Positions 12,450-24,326 of a stretch of DNA of 64,000 bases are shown here, one piece after another. Below the pieces are notes generated by a model. It did no database searches, was not told where the DNA came from, and was given only the letters and a program-made list of their open reading frames with translations. The DNA is from Tupaia tana. Its lineage: Eukaryota; Chordata; Mammalia; Scandentia; Tupaiidae. The first letter of the stretch is position 1; the number at the start of each line of letters is the position of its first letter. Location: assembly GCA_026018925.1 (NCBI GenBank), contig JAKSZU010000007.1, positions 99,659,501 through 99,723,500 on the forward strand, written 5' to 3'. The position numbers were made by a program, and so were the translations under genes.

Positions 12450-13861
12450 AACATTTCTCTGTTTGAGGGGATGATGGCAAGTTAAGGATCCAAAGTCAGC
12501 CGAAATCTGTGCTGTGCCGTGGAGCAGGGGCTCCTTAGCTCCACACTGTCGTTTCACTAGGCAGCTCCCTTCTCCGTGGTGGGTGAGCAGGCTTGGCCGG
12601 GGTCTACCACAGGACCCTGATAGGGGTGGAGCCAAAGACCAAGACCTCACGGACAGAGCAAGTAGGAGGAGCACGGGTTGGAAATCCCAAGTTTGAGATC
12701 AGTCTCCATGTGACCCCTCCTCGCACCCCAACCCCATGACCAAGCCATCTCTAGAAGGTCACTTCACTTCTCTAAGGAGTCCTGAGTCCATCACAGAAAA
12801 TGATGGCCATTTTTTCTGTCTTCAAGATTTTTAAGAACCTGATCAAAACTATATGCTGTGTCTTTGGTGGGGTGGGGTGGGGAATGCACTTAAGCATGTT
12901 TACACCAAAGTTCCAGAGAATTCCAGACGTCCTCACATCCCTAAAGGCCATTCTTGGACACACTGCTGAGAACTCCTGGATCACAAGCTGGAACTCCCAG
13001 GACTGAAAGATCTTTGAGGTTGTTTTGACCCCCTAAAAATTTCTTAACTCCCAAGGTATTTTGCAAAGGGTGATCCAGAGGCTAGAATTGTTTTCAGAGA
13101 GGTGATGAGGGTTGCAGAAATGAGCCGGCACCATGGGAGGAGGGGGACGCTGCCTGCAGCGCCTTGAGCTTGGCCTCCTCCCCTCCCTGTCTGCTGGCAG
13201 AGTGTCATCCCACAATGACACCAGTCTCCCTTGTGACACAGTATTAAAAACCAGTTAGAAAGAAAATAAGTTCTCTGGAAGGGCAAGCCAAAACTAGTAC
13301 TCAGTTAATCAATTTACATGACTCCAAAGGGAGCCCCTGGGTGGGGTCTCTGGAGGGCCAAGAAGAGAGTGCATGGGGCAGGGAGGAGGCAAAGGAGGGG
13401 GGCAGTGCTGTGGGCACAGAAGGGAGGGTGGGAGGTGGCAGATGAGGAGGAGCAGGAGGCCTCCGTGTGGAGGGCCCCCGCCCTTCATAGATGCCTCTGT
13501 GCCATCGCTTTCCCTGCGTTTTATCTACTGCGTTAATCGCCTCTCCCCACATAGACTGTGAGCGCCTGGACAGCAGGGACACATTGATCCCCAGAGCTCC
13601 ATAGAGCATGAAGGACATAATGGCTTCTTGGTAACCGCTGAATGAGTATTCAGATGTGTGATTCTAGAGCCCATGCAGAATAAGGTGAAGTCATCCAGGA
13701 AAAAAACAAAAAAACACTTTTTTACTTGCTTTAAAAAATGTTTTTAATCTTGCCTCCCACCCTCCCAGGTTTGCTCTAGAATATAAGTAGAGATCGTTGT
13801 GCTGATGCATGCCAAACCTTAAACAATCATACAGCTGCACTCACTAGTATGTGCTGGACAG

Positions 13862-14523
13862 GAGGGTAGATGAATGGGTGGATGGATGGATGAGTGGGTG
13901 GATGGACTGATGGGTAGATGGATGAGTGGGTGGATAGGAGGATGGATGAGTGGATGGATGGGTGGGTGAGTGGGTGGACAGATGAATGGGTGGATAGATG
14001 AGTGGATGGATGGGTAGGTAGATGAGTGGGTGGGTGGATAGATGAGTGGATGGATGGGTAGGTAGATGAGTGGGTGGATGGATGGATGGATGAGTGGGTG
14101 GATGGACTGATGGGTAGATGGATGAGTGGGTGGATAGAAGGATGGATGAGTGGGTGGACAGATGAATGGGTGGATAGATGAGTGGATGGATGGGTGGGTG
14201 AGTGGGTGGACAGATGAATGGGTGGATAGATGAGTGGATGGACGGGTAGGTAGATGAGTGGGTGGGTGGATGGGTGGATGGATGGGTGAATGGGTAGATG
14301 GGTGGATAGATGGGTAGGTGGATGGAGAGGAAAATAGATGAGTGGGTAGATAAATGGATGGATAGATGAGTGGATTGATGAGTGGGTGGATAGATGGGTG
14401 AGTGGGCAGATGGATGATTGGATGGGTGGATAGGTAGACGGTGGGTAGGTAGATGAGTATATAGATGACTAGATGGATGGGTGGGTGGGTGGGTGGGTGG
14501 GTAGGTGGGTGGATAGATAGATA
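13862..14523 (+). repeat. TGGA-type tetranucleotide tract (satellite-like)
   Basis: About 660 bp of interleaved TGGA, TGGG, TAGA and TGAG units with higher-order repetition: a longer block including GACTGATGGGTAGATGG recurs near 13905 and 14105. The minus strand has a 250-residue open frame made of His, Pro, Ser and Thr repeats, a by-product of the tetranucleotide. Confidence 0.95.
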
Positions 14524-15357
14524 GCCTTAGCCTACCATCTTGATTTGCTGTGAGGATTAAATGAGATAATGCATGATTGCCGTAGGCTATGATCACAGAG
14601 CTGGCCTATCTCTTTACTCACTCCCCCAGATGCAGGAGAGACCCCTTCTTCCTCACCAAGTAAGAAGCCTTTCAAAGTCAGATCCTGCTGCACCTTGCAG
14701 GAAGCAGCATGTAGGACTGGAGTTGGATGTGCAGAGAAACATGAAATGCATCTGCCAGACAGCAAGTCAGAGGTGCACTGACTAATTCTTGATAGACAGA
14801 GGAGGAGAGAGCTGGGGCAGCTGATGCCTCCTCCCAGCAAGACCCAAAGTCTCTACCAAGATGAACAGGAGAGCTGCCGTGTCTGTGGCCATGCAGCAAT
14901 GGCTGCCTCTCTGGCACCTGGCCAGATAGAACAACAGGGAGTGACCTTCAGGCCCAAAGCTTGGGTGGTCAGGCAGGCAAGAATCTGAGGCTCACTAGTT
15001 TTAGAATGGTTGTCGAGCAGCAGAGATGGTGGGGAAGAGGTGAGGGTGAGACAAGGAGAAAACTCTACGTCTCCCACAATTCCCATATTCTGTGGATTTC
15101 CGTGGTCCGGTCAGTTCTGACTTTGCTGGTTGAAGCTTGTCCTGTTGAGTTGGATGCCGGGACATGGAGAGGAGGTCTTGGCACTTCAGATTCTGCTGGT
15201 GTCCCAGGCTTCCAGTTGTCACTTACAGCTGGTTCCAGGTAGCTCCTTCTTCCTCACAAATGCTAGACATCCTTCCTTTCAATGGACTCTAGAAATGACT
15301 TCTCACGTTCCCTTAGATGCAGCTCACCAACTAAGATGCTAAGAATTCAAAGAGCCA

Positions 15358-15698
15358 GGGACCAGCAGTTGGCGTAATGACTATGCTGCTGGACTCCCAT
15401 GTGGTCGAACGTGGTTCAAGTCCTAGACCCAGTGGCTTAAAACTCACTCCGGGTGCATGTGCGTGCGTGCCCAAGATCCTGAGAGGAGAATGGAGAGAGA
15501 GGATTGAGGCGTGGCCATCCCCCCTGGGGGGTGATTTCTTGCTTTCTGTCCCTCTGTCTCTGTCTTTCTGGAGAGTATACCCATCCGATAGCAAAAACCT
15601 CTCCAAAAGAAAAGAAAAGAAAAGAAAGAAAAGAAAAGAAAAGAAAAGAAAAGAAAAGAAAAGAAAAGAAAAGAAAAGAAAAGAAAAGAAAAAGAGAA
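15358..15698 (+). repeat. tRNA-derived SINE, type A, with expanded AAAGA tail
   Basis: Head GGGACCAGCAGTTGGCGTAATG, B-box GGTTCAAGTCC, end GATAGCAAAAACCTCTCC, then about 95 bp of AAAGA units. TSD AGAATTCAAAGAGCC (15342) against AGAATTTAAGGAGCC (15699). Confidence 0.92.
15605..15697 (+). repeat. (AAAGA)n microsatellite
   Basis: Grown from the tail of the type A SINE in which it sits; almost pure pentanucleotide units. Confidence 0.93.
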
Positions 15699-17280
15699 AG
15701 AATTTAAGGAGCCGGGTGATGCTCATCCAGGCAGCAACAAAGTCCCGAGGTAAATATGGACAAATAGATGGGCCACTTCTTGAGTTGCTGGAGACATTGG
15801 TCTCGGGAGGCAAAATTTCCTCCCAGGCTTGGTCTGCAACCACCTTCATCCCCATGCCCATCCCTCCTCACCCACTCACCATCCAGACATGTCATAGTGG
15901 GGGGTGGAACCAAAGGGTGGGAAAGAGGACAGAAGGACTCAGAGACATGCAAGTCCACTCAAGGGAGTCCTACTGAGGTGCGCTTCAACTCCACAGCATC
16001 TCTGAGTGTTACCACGGTTGCCAAAGCAAAAGGTTCTTTTCAAAGGAAACTTTGCAGAAGCAGCGGGGTGAGATCACGGTGCACACTGAAGTCCCCAGCG
16101 TGTGACTCACTCTCCCAGTAGTGTGTCTAGACGTTCTAGTGGGATCTTCAAATTGCCTGAGTCATGACATTCTATGTCGTTCTAAATTGAATGAAGCTTC
16201 TAAGGCATAAATTGGGTGTTATTTCTTCACAAAGTAGGCCCTTAACAAATCAGTCGGGAACAACGGGATGCGGCACGCCCCCAGGAACAGCAGCAGCGGT
16301 GGGGCCTGACACGGGTACGGACTTCTCTGGGTCTGCTTTCCTTGGTCCTGTCCTCAGCCCTGCAGAGTGAGGGGGGACTATCTCCAGCTCTTACCACAGC
16401 GCAGTGCTGACAGGCTGCCCAGTGAGACTTCCCTCGCATCGTTTTAACTAGCTTGCGTGACCTCCCAGGGACCTGGTCACACGGGGTGACAGCACCCCCT
16501 TCCCACTTGGGAAGACATGCGAAGCACAGCCCCGAGCCAGGTGGGCGAGCCTCTAGCGTCTGCACTTGAGAGCACTGAGGAGTTCAGAAAGAGCAGAGCG
16601 CTGCCCTGGGCTGGAAAAAGCGCGTCACCCAGTCAGCGTGAGGTTTGTTTGTTTGGTGGGAACCAAGGTGCTGGCTCCTTTCGGTGAGTGCAGCTTCTTT
16701 TAGATGTGAGAACATCGCTGAACTCTGGCGAGAAAGTGGATTCCTGACGCGTGCGGACATGTGCTAATGGTCCCCGCTGGGTCGGGGAAATGTGAAAATC
16801 CCTTTATTTGTCTATGAGAATCTGAGTTGGCCCAGAGGTCTGCAAACCACAAACACATGTCGCTGGAGTAGCCACAGGCCTCAGAGACTGGAACGTCCCC
16901 GTCTGCAGACGCGCCGGCCTGGCCCTGGCCCAGCAGAGACTGCGTGTCCAGGGAGCTAAGGTTTTGGATAGAACACCATTTCCTTTCTCAGTGGTTCGTC
17001 TCCAGGCCTGTGGCCTTCCACCAGGGTCACTGGGCAATTACAGCTCTCCTGAAAAGGTGAGGAACCAGCTCAGGTGGCCCTTACGGTCCTTCAACCCTGA
17101 GATGTGACCATTCTCCTTCTCCACCGCCCACTTCCCCTCCCTGCACTCAGGGCATAGCTAGAGGGCGGCTCGACTTCGTTCCTGGGGAACAACAAAATCA
17201 GTTATTCAAAACAGGCTTCTCTGACCTCCCCGCAAGGCGCCCAGCTGAAGGTCTTTTTTGCTCCTGTCTTCACTGTTCAG

Positions 17281-17500
17281 GTTTTGTTGTGGTTTTGTGT
17301 TTTTGTTTTTGCCATAGAAAACGTGCACTTGCCAGAGAGAGACAGAGAGGAGGAAAGTGAGAAATCATCCCCGGGGGAGATGGCCACACCACAATTCCCT
17401 GTTCTCCATTCTCTTCTCGGGGTTCTGGCCACACATGCGCATGTCCCACAGCGTGGGCTTCAAGCCCCTGGGTCCAGGACTCAAACTGTGGTCGCCGGCA
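17281..17500 (-). repeat. tRNA-derived SINE, type A/B, damaged head
   Basis: Minus strand: tail TTTTTGCCATAG on +, GA-rich run, CCCCGGGGGAGATGGCC, GGGTCCAGGACTCAAAC, then the head loses similarity. No clear TSD. Confidence 0.75.
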
Positions 17501-18206
17501 TGGTGTTGTCTGAGTCTGGCCTCCCAGGCACCCTGTGGGATCTGAAACCTCTGCCCTACCTGGACAGCCGCCCACAGAGCAGCTCCCAGAGGGCTCAGAG
17601 CGGTTAAGAGCAGCGTACACCCTGGCTTCTCTGAGCAAGCTGGGAGCTGTTAATACAGGGAGGAGACCCCCATGTTTTGAGAGACTAGGACTGGATGCAA
17701 CATTTTAAAGGAACTTGCATGGGTTTAGATGCTTCTGACCCCAGCCAAAACCATCGCCTCACATTCCATGATACACAGAACACACGTTTGACAAAGAACA
17801 GCCCCTCTGATCTTGAGCAAAATCAACCATTGCTTTCATCACCTGGAGTCGCTACTGTGCTCACTGGGCCCATTGATCTTCTAAAACTGTGTTTGCTACC
17901 AGCACGTGAGCCTCCCTCCTTCCCTAGCCTCAGCCTCTAAAGGTAGGCCTTTCAGAGGTGTGGCTGATGTGGGAGTACTGGCTACCCAAGGCCAAACCTG
18001 CTGGCTCCTTAAGACACAGTGAGCCCACAGTTACAGGCAGGCGACTGCTTCCACGCCTCCAGCTGACTCCCCTCTACTGGATTCTAGAGGCACTCGCTCA
18101 CTCCTGCACTCCGCGCTCCTGCCCTCCCCGATTCGCTTACTCCGTCCGTCGGTGAGTGTGAACAGACACAGAGCAAGTACAGGGGTGGCTAATGAGGATG
18201 AGGACG

Positions 18207-18363
18207 AGGACGGTGACATAGTCACTGCATGTACTGACGCTGCCACGCGCGTGAGCTCACAAACCCACACACGGAAATGACGCCCAAGGACGGTGACGGC
18301 AGTCACTGCATGTACTGATGCTGCCATGCACGTGAGCTCACAAACCACACACGGAAATGACGC
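18207..18363 (+). repeat. Tandem duplication of an 80-bp unit
   Basis: Two adjacent copies, each starting GGACGGTGAC and ending CGGAAATGACGCC. They share CACTGCATGTACTGA and GTGAGCTCACAAA, with several CpG-to-TpG differences between copies. Confidence 0.85.
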
Positions 18364-19416
18364 CGCCCCAGCTGACTGGGCTGAGCCGCAGAGGTGGGCA
18401 CTTCCTCCGAAGTGCCGAACGCAATTCAAACAGGCCTGGCTGCCTCCAGACCTCGTGCCCCGTGCATGGTTGTGGGCAGCTCTCCATTCAGTGACGAGCC
18501 AAGACCTGCGTAGGCAGAGCACTTGTCACAGCACGTTGGGCAGCTGTGAGCAGGACCAGAAGGGACAGTGGCTACCCTGGGGGACGGGGGGCGCTGGAGG
18601 TGGAGCGGTCCCCGTGTGCAGCCCAGGGTGGCCGCAGTGCTCACAGGGCTGAGGAAAGCCCGCGTGAGTCAGAGTGGGCTTGCTCCTGCCCTAGACCAGC
18701 AGTCCGCCGGAGGCCTGGTCCCCAGAGAGCAGCTTGGGAAGTGCTCAGGGACTTTCCTTTTCCAACGGAAGCCACAGACAGCCCTGGGACGGCCTTACCC
18801 CTGCGACGTTTATCTGAGCTATTTGAAATATAACCCCCATGCCACACAAGGACAGACGTGAAACTGTGGCGTTCTTCCTCGCGCCCCGGGCCTAGGGCTC
18901 AGGCTGTCTACACGGAACAGGGCCCTTGGGTGAATACAAGTCCCGCTCGGTCAGCCCCATCGGCCAGGCCCAGCTCTCCGGGGAAGGAGCCAGGGTGCCG
19001 TCCTCTGTGGGTGCCTTCCTTTGTACATAACTGCACTTGGTTCTGTTTTACCTGTCCTGGCAAATATCCAAACTGATTCCCATGCAGTCCTGATTAGGGA
19101 TGCTCGGGTATGGACAAGGTTGCTGGTCTGAGATAGCCCCATTCCTTGCAGTGCATCTGGAAATAATGATGCAAGAGGCCTGGTCATGAGCAGACTGGCT
19201 TATCCAGGGCACTTCCCCACGACTGCCCGTCAGACAGGGAGCACGGGACGTGAGCCAGCCTCCACACACCAGGCTTACAGACGTCGGTTCTCCGCCGCGC
19301 TGTTTCAGACCCGCCTAGTAGGAGGTGTACACAGCACCGGCTCCCGTGACCTCTCACAGAGCTCCCCGATGGTCACCATCAGGAATCAAGGTGCAATGTG
19401 GTATTCTATCATTTTA

Positions 19417-19682
19417 TTTTCTTTTATTTTAAAGTTTTTGCCATAGGGCGTGTGTGCTTACCAGGGAGAGAAAGACAGTGAGAGGGAAAGTGAGAAATAG
19501 CTGCCCGGGGGAATGGCCATGGCACAGTTCCTTTTCCTCCATTCTCTCCCTTCTCCTCTTGGAATTTTGGGCACACATGCACACACACCCAGCATGATTT
19601 GCAAGTCACTGGATCTGGGACTTGAACCACAGCCAGCCATATGAAAGTCTAGTGCCGTAACCACTATGCCACCTGCTGGCCC
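19417..19682 (-). repeat. tRNA-derived SINE, type B, with 18-bp TSD
   Basis: TSDs at 19399-19416 and 19683-19700 start TGGTATTCTAT and differ at one or two bases. The minus-strand head is GGGCCAGCAGGTGGCATAG. Confidence 0.92.
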
Positions 19683-19765
19683 TGGTATTCTATTCTTTTA
19701 AGCAAGTGCTAAATATGGAGTACTGACATGTCATAGATATAGAAAGGGTTGCTTAAAATAAAATG

Positions 19766-19968
19766 CTGGGCCAGTGGCATGGTGGTTGGGGCAGCTGGAT
19801 CCCACATGGCCAACTGTGTGGTTCGAGTCCTGGACCAGTGGCTTGAAAAACACACTGGGTATGTGCACGTACATGCTCAAAGTCCTGAGAGGAGGGTGGA
19901 GAAGGGATTGCCGTCCACTCTGGGGGTGCTCTCTTTTTCTCTCTCCCTGGTGAGTGCTCGTGCCCTAT

Positions 19969-20013
<45 letters not shown>
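19766..20013 (+). repeat. tRNA-derived SINE, type B/C, with 42-base A tail
   Basis: Head GGGCCAGTGGCATGGTGG, B-box GGTTCGAGTCC, end GCCCTATAGC, then about 42 uninterrupted A residues (19972-20013). A pure tail of this length suggests a fairly recent copy. Confidence 0.88.
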
Positions 20014-20014
<1 letters not shown>

Positions 20015-20202
20015 CCTCTGCGTATTAGAGAAAACAGAAAGAAAACACTGGCGATTGATGACGCCTCTCTGAAAGATCGGCCGAGCGTGAGCTGAGCTCT
20101 AAGGATGGTTTGGCGACGTTCTTGTTTTCCTCTCACGGGAAAGCATCGCCCCCAGGCACCCGTGCTGTTTGCCCGGGCGGAAATGCGGGGCTTTCTCCCA
20201 GT

Positions 20203-20363
20203 CTCCGTGTGAGGGGTCTGTGGTGCACGCTCCCTGCTATCCGCAAAGCGGGATGAGGCTGAGGAGGCCACAGGTGCTGACTGGGCCGTGAGACGAGGTC
20301 ACGTGCGGCCGCCCGCACACCTGGGAGCAGAGGCCCTGAAGGCAGCGCCCTCAGGAGGAGCCG
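20203..20363 (+). repeat. Unnamed dispersed repeat, copy 1
   Basis: Aligns over about 160 bp with 22234-22400 in the same orientation at roughly three quarters identity. Shared blocks are TCCGTGTGAGG, TCCGCAAAG, AGGTGCTGACTGG, GACGAGGTCACGT, GCACACCTG and CCCTCAGGAGGA. It is not part of the SINE types here. It could be an LTR or an old retrocopy fragment; family unknown to me. Confidence 0.65.
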
Positions 20364-20756
20364 ACAGCCTGGGTGCCGGAGCGCGTCTCAGAGCTGGGGA
20401 GTCCGACCTGGGGTCCGCCACGCGGTAGCCACAGGCTCCAGTTCACTGACTTTCATGAAATCTCACAGTCGCTTTCTGTTGAGGAATAGAATCGAATGCT
20501 TTTCTTTAAATATTAAAAACCCGTTCAGTTCTCAGCCAAACCTCTGACAGTGAGTCGATCTGGCTACCACGTGTAACAAGGTCTACTTTCCTCGCCTTTG
20601 CTAAGGGTCGTGCTGGCGCGGTCCAGGTCCGGCCTGTGGTGCTCTGGGCTCTCCGCCCGGGGGCTGTGGGCTCCTCGGGAGCATTCCTTCTGTGACGACG
20701 CAGTAGTGGCCGTTGAGCCTCACTGGATCCCTTGGTAATTCAAGCGCTTTAAGAAT

Positions 20757-21010
20757 GGGGCCAGCCCTGTAGTCTGGTGGTTAAGGGAGCTGGATCCCAC
20801 GTGGCCGGCCATGGTTTGAAATCCCAGCCTCAACAGCTTGAAAAATAGACTGGGTGCATGTATATACCTACCCCAAATTCCAAAAGAATGCAGAATGGAG
20901 GAGGAGAGATTTCGGTGTGACCACACCTAATTGAAGGGTGTTCTCGTCCTCTTCCTTTCTGTCTTTCCATCTGAAGAACTTATGCACTCTCTGACATTTT
21001 TTTTTTTAAT
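20757..21010 (+). repeat. tRNA-derived SINE, type C
   Basis: Head GGGGCCAGCCCTGTAGTC, TGGTTAAGGGAGCTGGATCCC, body ATGGAGGAGGAGAG, end GCACTCTCTGACA plus T/A tail. Short TSD TTTAAGAAT at 20748 and 21011. Confidence 0.87.
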
Positions 21011-21024
21011 TTTAAGAATCTTAG

Positions 21025-21215
21025 GTGCAGAGGTCATGCACTGACCTCACGTGGGCAGTCCCAGTGCGTGTCTGGAGGCCTCCTTGTAACCGTGCATGCA
21101 CGTGTGCCTGTGTCCAGGCTGCTGGAGGCTGAGAGCAGGTCGCGGCCTGCAGAGGCTGCTGAGGGTGTCCTCTCTCTGTCTCTCTCTCTCTCTCTCTCTG
21201 GAAATAAATAGACAA
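21025..21215 (+). repeat. SINE-like insertion, type D
   Basis: Follows the type C copy directly. Ends in a long CT run and GGAAATAAATAGACAAA. Flanked by AAGAATCTTAGG (21014) and AAGAATCTTGG (21218), a probable TSD. No tRNA B-box is obvious; the core CTGCTGGAGGCTGAGAGC differs from types A-C. Confidence 0.55.
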
Positions 21216-21482
21216 AAAGAATCTTGGATGGGGCTATCCTCTCTCCATGTTAAACATCTCTTCAGTTTGGACGGGTTCTCACCCACTCACAGCTGAGAGG
21301 CTACTAACTTCTCCCCGTCTCATCAACCCCCTCTGACACGAGGGCCGTCCCTGCGGCTGTGGGGAAGGGAGCTCCGCTCAGGCCCAGAGCGAGCTCCTCT
21401 CACCCTGCCTGCAGACGGCAGAGGGACCGTGACGGGAGCACTTGCTCTCCGGGAGTCATTATCCGAAAGACACAGGAGGCAT

Positions 21483-21484
<2 letters not shown>

Positions 21485-21520
<36 letters not shown>
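21485..21520 (+). repeat. (AC)n microsatellite
   Basis: About 18 uninterrupted AC units. Confidence 0.95.
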
Positions 21521-21523
<3 letters not shown>

Positions 21524-21933
21524 CGTTTTCTGGAAGGGGTGCGGAAGGCTCGCTGTAGAAACACTCTCAAAGCTGACTTGTTTCGGTCGGTGGAATCCAG
21601 GCGCCCTCCCCGTCGTCTCGCCAAGCTGGAGGCTCCTTTGATTGCTTTAATTGCCCAGTGCAATGTGCTTGCCAAAAACACTGCTCGACGTGACCTAGTA
21701 ATTCACGAGGAAGCTGAAACCGCATGGCATGCTCCCCACTGCCCCCAGAAAGCCTGGAGCCAGAGCTTAGAAACCCTGATCCTTCCTCCTCCCTGTAGCC
21801 TCTTTAATTTCCTGAGGAGCCCCTATGCCTGTCTGCCTGTCTGGGTCTAGTTCTCAAAGTTTAAACTCTCTTTTCCCTTGAGAAACTAGCTATTATGGGG
21901 CTTTCTTTTTTTTTTTTTAGGACATTGTGTGTT

Positions 21934-21977
21934 AGAGAGAGAGAGAAAGAGAGAGAGAGAGGGAGAGAGAGAGAGAG
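21934..21977 (+). repeat. (GA)n microsatellite
   Basis: GA run with single-base interruptions, next to a T run at 21906-21918. Possibly the relic of a minus-strand SINE. Confidence 0.85.
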
Positions 21978-22199
21978 ATTATCAAGAACTAAGTGAAGAT
22001 GTAGATATCTGATTCAAAACTACAGAACCCGGGGTCACACCAAAACAGCTGTTCTTGCTGTGGATAGTGGGACGCTCACTTCCTCCCTGTGATAGTCTTC
22101 CAAAACTGGGTGACTGCTATCAGTGTCCAACCTCCTGCCTATCCATTTAACCCAAAGTTCTCTAAGATAGCCTAAACTTGATCTTGTAGTTTTCTGGGG

Positions 22200-22232
22200 A
22201 AAAAAAGAAAAGAAAAGAAAAGAAAAGAAAAC
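22200..22232 (+). repeat. (AAAAG)n microsatellite
   Basis: Six or so AAAAG units directly upstream of the second copy of the unnamed dispersed repeat. Confidence 0.85.
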
Positions 22233-22233
22233 T

Positions 22234-22400
22234 CTTTCCGTGTGAGGGGGTCTGCAGTATGTGCTCATCTGCTGTCCGCAAAGTGGGACAAGGCCGAGGA
22301 GGTGATAGGTGCTGACTGGGGCCAGACGAGGTCACGTTTGTCCCCTTGCACACCTGTGGGAGCAAAAGTCTTGAAAGTGGGGCCCTCAGGAGGATGCCAG
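22234..22400 (+). repeat. Unnamed dispersed repeat, copy 2
   Basis: Partner of 20203-20363. It differs by many transitions at former CpGs and small indels, so the two copies are old relative to the type A SINEs. Confidence 0.65.
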
Positions 22401-22456
22401 AAAACCAGATAAAGCAAAACCCACTGGGACCATGATGGGAATGCACAAGTGAGATG

Positions 22457-23182
22457 GCGCCCTACCTTCTCCAGGTGTGCAGGCTCCCCGCAGGGCAGAC
22501 ACACGCCCAGATGCGCCTTACCTTCTCCAGGTGTGCAGACTCCCCGCAGGGCAGACACACGCCCAGATGAGCCTTACCTTCTCCAGGTGTGCAGACTCCC
22601 CGCAGGGCAGACACACGCCCAGATGCGCCTTACCTTCTCCAGGTGTGCAGACTCCCCGCAGGGCAGACACACGCCCAGATGCGCCCTACCTTCTCCAGGT
22701 GTGTAGACTTCCCGCAGGGCAGACACACGCCCAGATGAACCTTACCTTCTCCAGGTGTGCAGGCTCCCCGCAGGGCAGACACACGCCCAGATGAGCCTTA
22801 CCTTCTCCAGGTGTGCAGACTCCCCGCAGGGCAGACACACGCCCAGATGCGCCTTACCTTCTCCAGGTGTGCAGACTCCCCGCAGGGCAGACACACGCCC
22901 AGATGCGCCTTACCTTCTCCAGGTGTGCAGGCTCCCCGCAGGGCAGACACACGCCCAGATGCGCCTTACCTTCTCCAGGTGTGCAGACTCCCCGCAGGGC
23001 AGACACACGCCCAGATGCGCCTTACCTTCTCCAGGTGTGTAGACTCCCCGCAGGGCAGACACACGCCCAGATGCACTTTACCTTCTCCCGGGTGTGCAGG
23101 CTCCCCGCAGGGCAGACACACGCCCAGATGCGCCTTACCTTCTCCAGGTGTGCAGACTCCCCGCAGGGCAGACACACTGCCC
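22457..23182 (+). repeat. 56-bp minisatellite, 13 units
   Basis: Unit core GTGTGCAGACTCCCCGCAGG, then GCAGACACACGCCCAGATGC, then GCCTTACCTTCTCCAG. I count 13 units with very few variants (GCAGG or GTAGA for GCAGA; one unit with an extra base, CCCGGGTG). The unit has no stop codon, and 56 is not a multiple of three, so all three forward frames stay open with a 56-residue period (three units). That explains open frames here of up to 154 residues. Confidence 0.97.
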
Positions 23183-24050
23183 AATTGGCAGAAGGCTATG
23201 TCTGGTCACTACCAAGACTGAAGCATAGAGAATGCTAGTTAAAGAAAGCAGAGGATAACTTTTGTCCCCCTAAGGCTTAAGGCTTTCTGTTTTTTGTTTT
23301 TAATGTAAGCTTTTCTTTCCCATTTTATTGCAAATGTATTTAGCTATCAAGTAATATGAAGGCTGGTCAGAGTTATCAGGAAAAACTTAAAAATAAAAAT
23401 CAAGCCTAATTATCTCCAAATCAGCAAGCAGATCAGCCTAGTATGGTGTTACCTTAAGTAGATTCTGCTCTAGCAGAAGTAACTACGTTTGGTAAGAAAA
23501 CATGCCTCAGAAGCATCCAGAAAATACTGTTCCCCGAGTGAAAAAAGCACGCCCTACCAGGCCCCAATCTCTCACGTGCTTGGTGTGCTGTTCGTATTCT
23601 CAGCGACCGCCGCCTTTTGGGGAAGAACTTCAGGATAGTCCTTGTCAGAGTTCTCATGATCACAGACCGTGGAATTCAAGCGAGGCCCTGTCCGGTGCAT
23701 TCGTGAGACATTCAACTGGCTTCTTAACTGGGAAGAGGGTCCCTGTAGAGCACAAAACAGGCTTCGGAGCCCGGAGAGCCTTACTTCTCTGCGAGAGCAC
23801 ATAGCCAAAACACACGCGGCCCGCTGGGTCGGCTCAGCCGGCCTGCTGGCGCAGAGCTGTGTCCGCAGAAGAGCCAAGAACAAGGGCACGTGAGCAATGT
23901 GGAGGGGGCGCTTATGTCCCCAGAGAGTGCAGACCAACTGGTGTCGCTGGGCTACTCCTTGCTCTTGCTGCATCTAAGCACTGAGACCCTAGAGGTCCCA
24001 CAGTTTATAAACCGTCTTTTTAAGATGTCGTGACAATCCTCGCAATCTTA

Positions 24051-24326
24051 GATGGGGGTTTTTTGTTTGTTTGTTTTGAGAGGTTTTCGCTATAGGGCTC
24101 ATGTGCTCGCCAGAAAGACAGAGAGACAGAGGGACAGAAAGCGAGAAATCACCCCCCAGGGGGATGGCCATGCTGCAATCCCTTCTCCTCCATTCTCCTC
24201 TTGGGATCTCGGGCACCACACACGCACATGCACCCGGCGTGAGTTGAAGCCGCCGGATCCAGGACTCGAACTGCAGTCAACTACATGGGAGTCCAGCAAC
24301 ACAGCCATTATGCTAACTGCTGGTCC
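24051..24326 (-). repeat. tRNA-derived SINE, type A, perfect 17-bp TSD
   Basis: TSD CAATCCTCGCAATCTTA at 24034-24050 and 24327-24343. Minus-strand head GGGACCAGCAGTTAGC, B-box AGTTCGAGTCC, CCCCCCAGGGGGATGGCC palindrome on +. Confidence 0.95.

Noticed and set aside
13844-14596. 250-codon minus-strand frame rich in His, Pro, Ser, Thr
   Set aside because: It is the translation of the TGGA-type tandem tract.
22457-23182. CRISPR-like array
   Set aside because: Head-to-tail 56-bp units without unique spacers, in an intron of a mammalian gene.
22449-23238. Repetitive proteins of up to 154 residues in several frames
   Set aside because: Artefact of the stop-free 56-bp minisatellite; no start context, no splice support and identical peptides in all frames.
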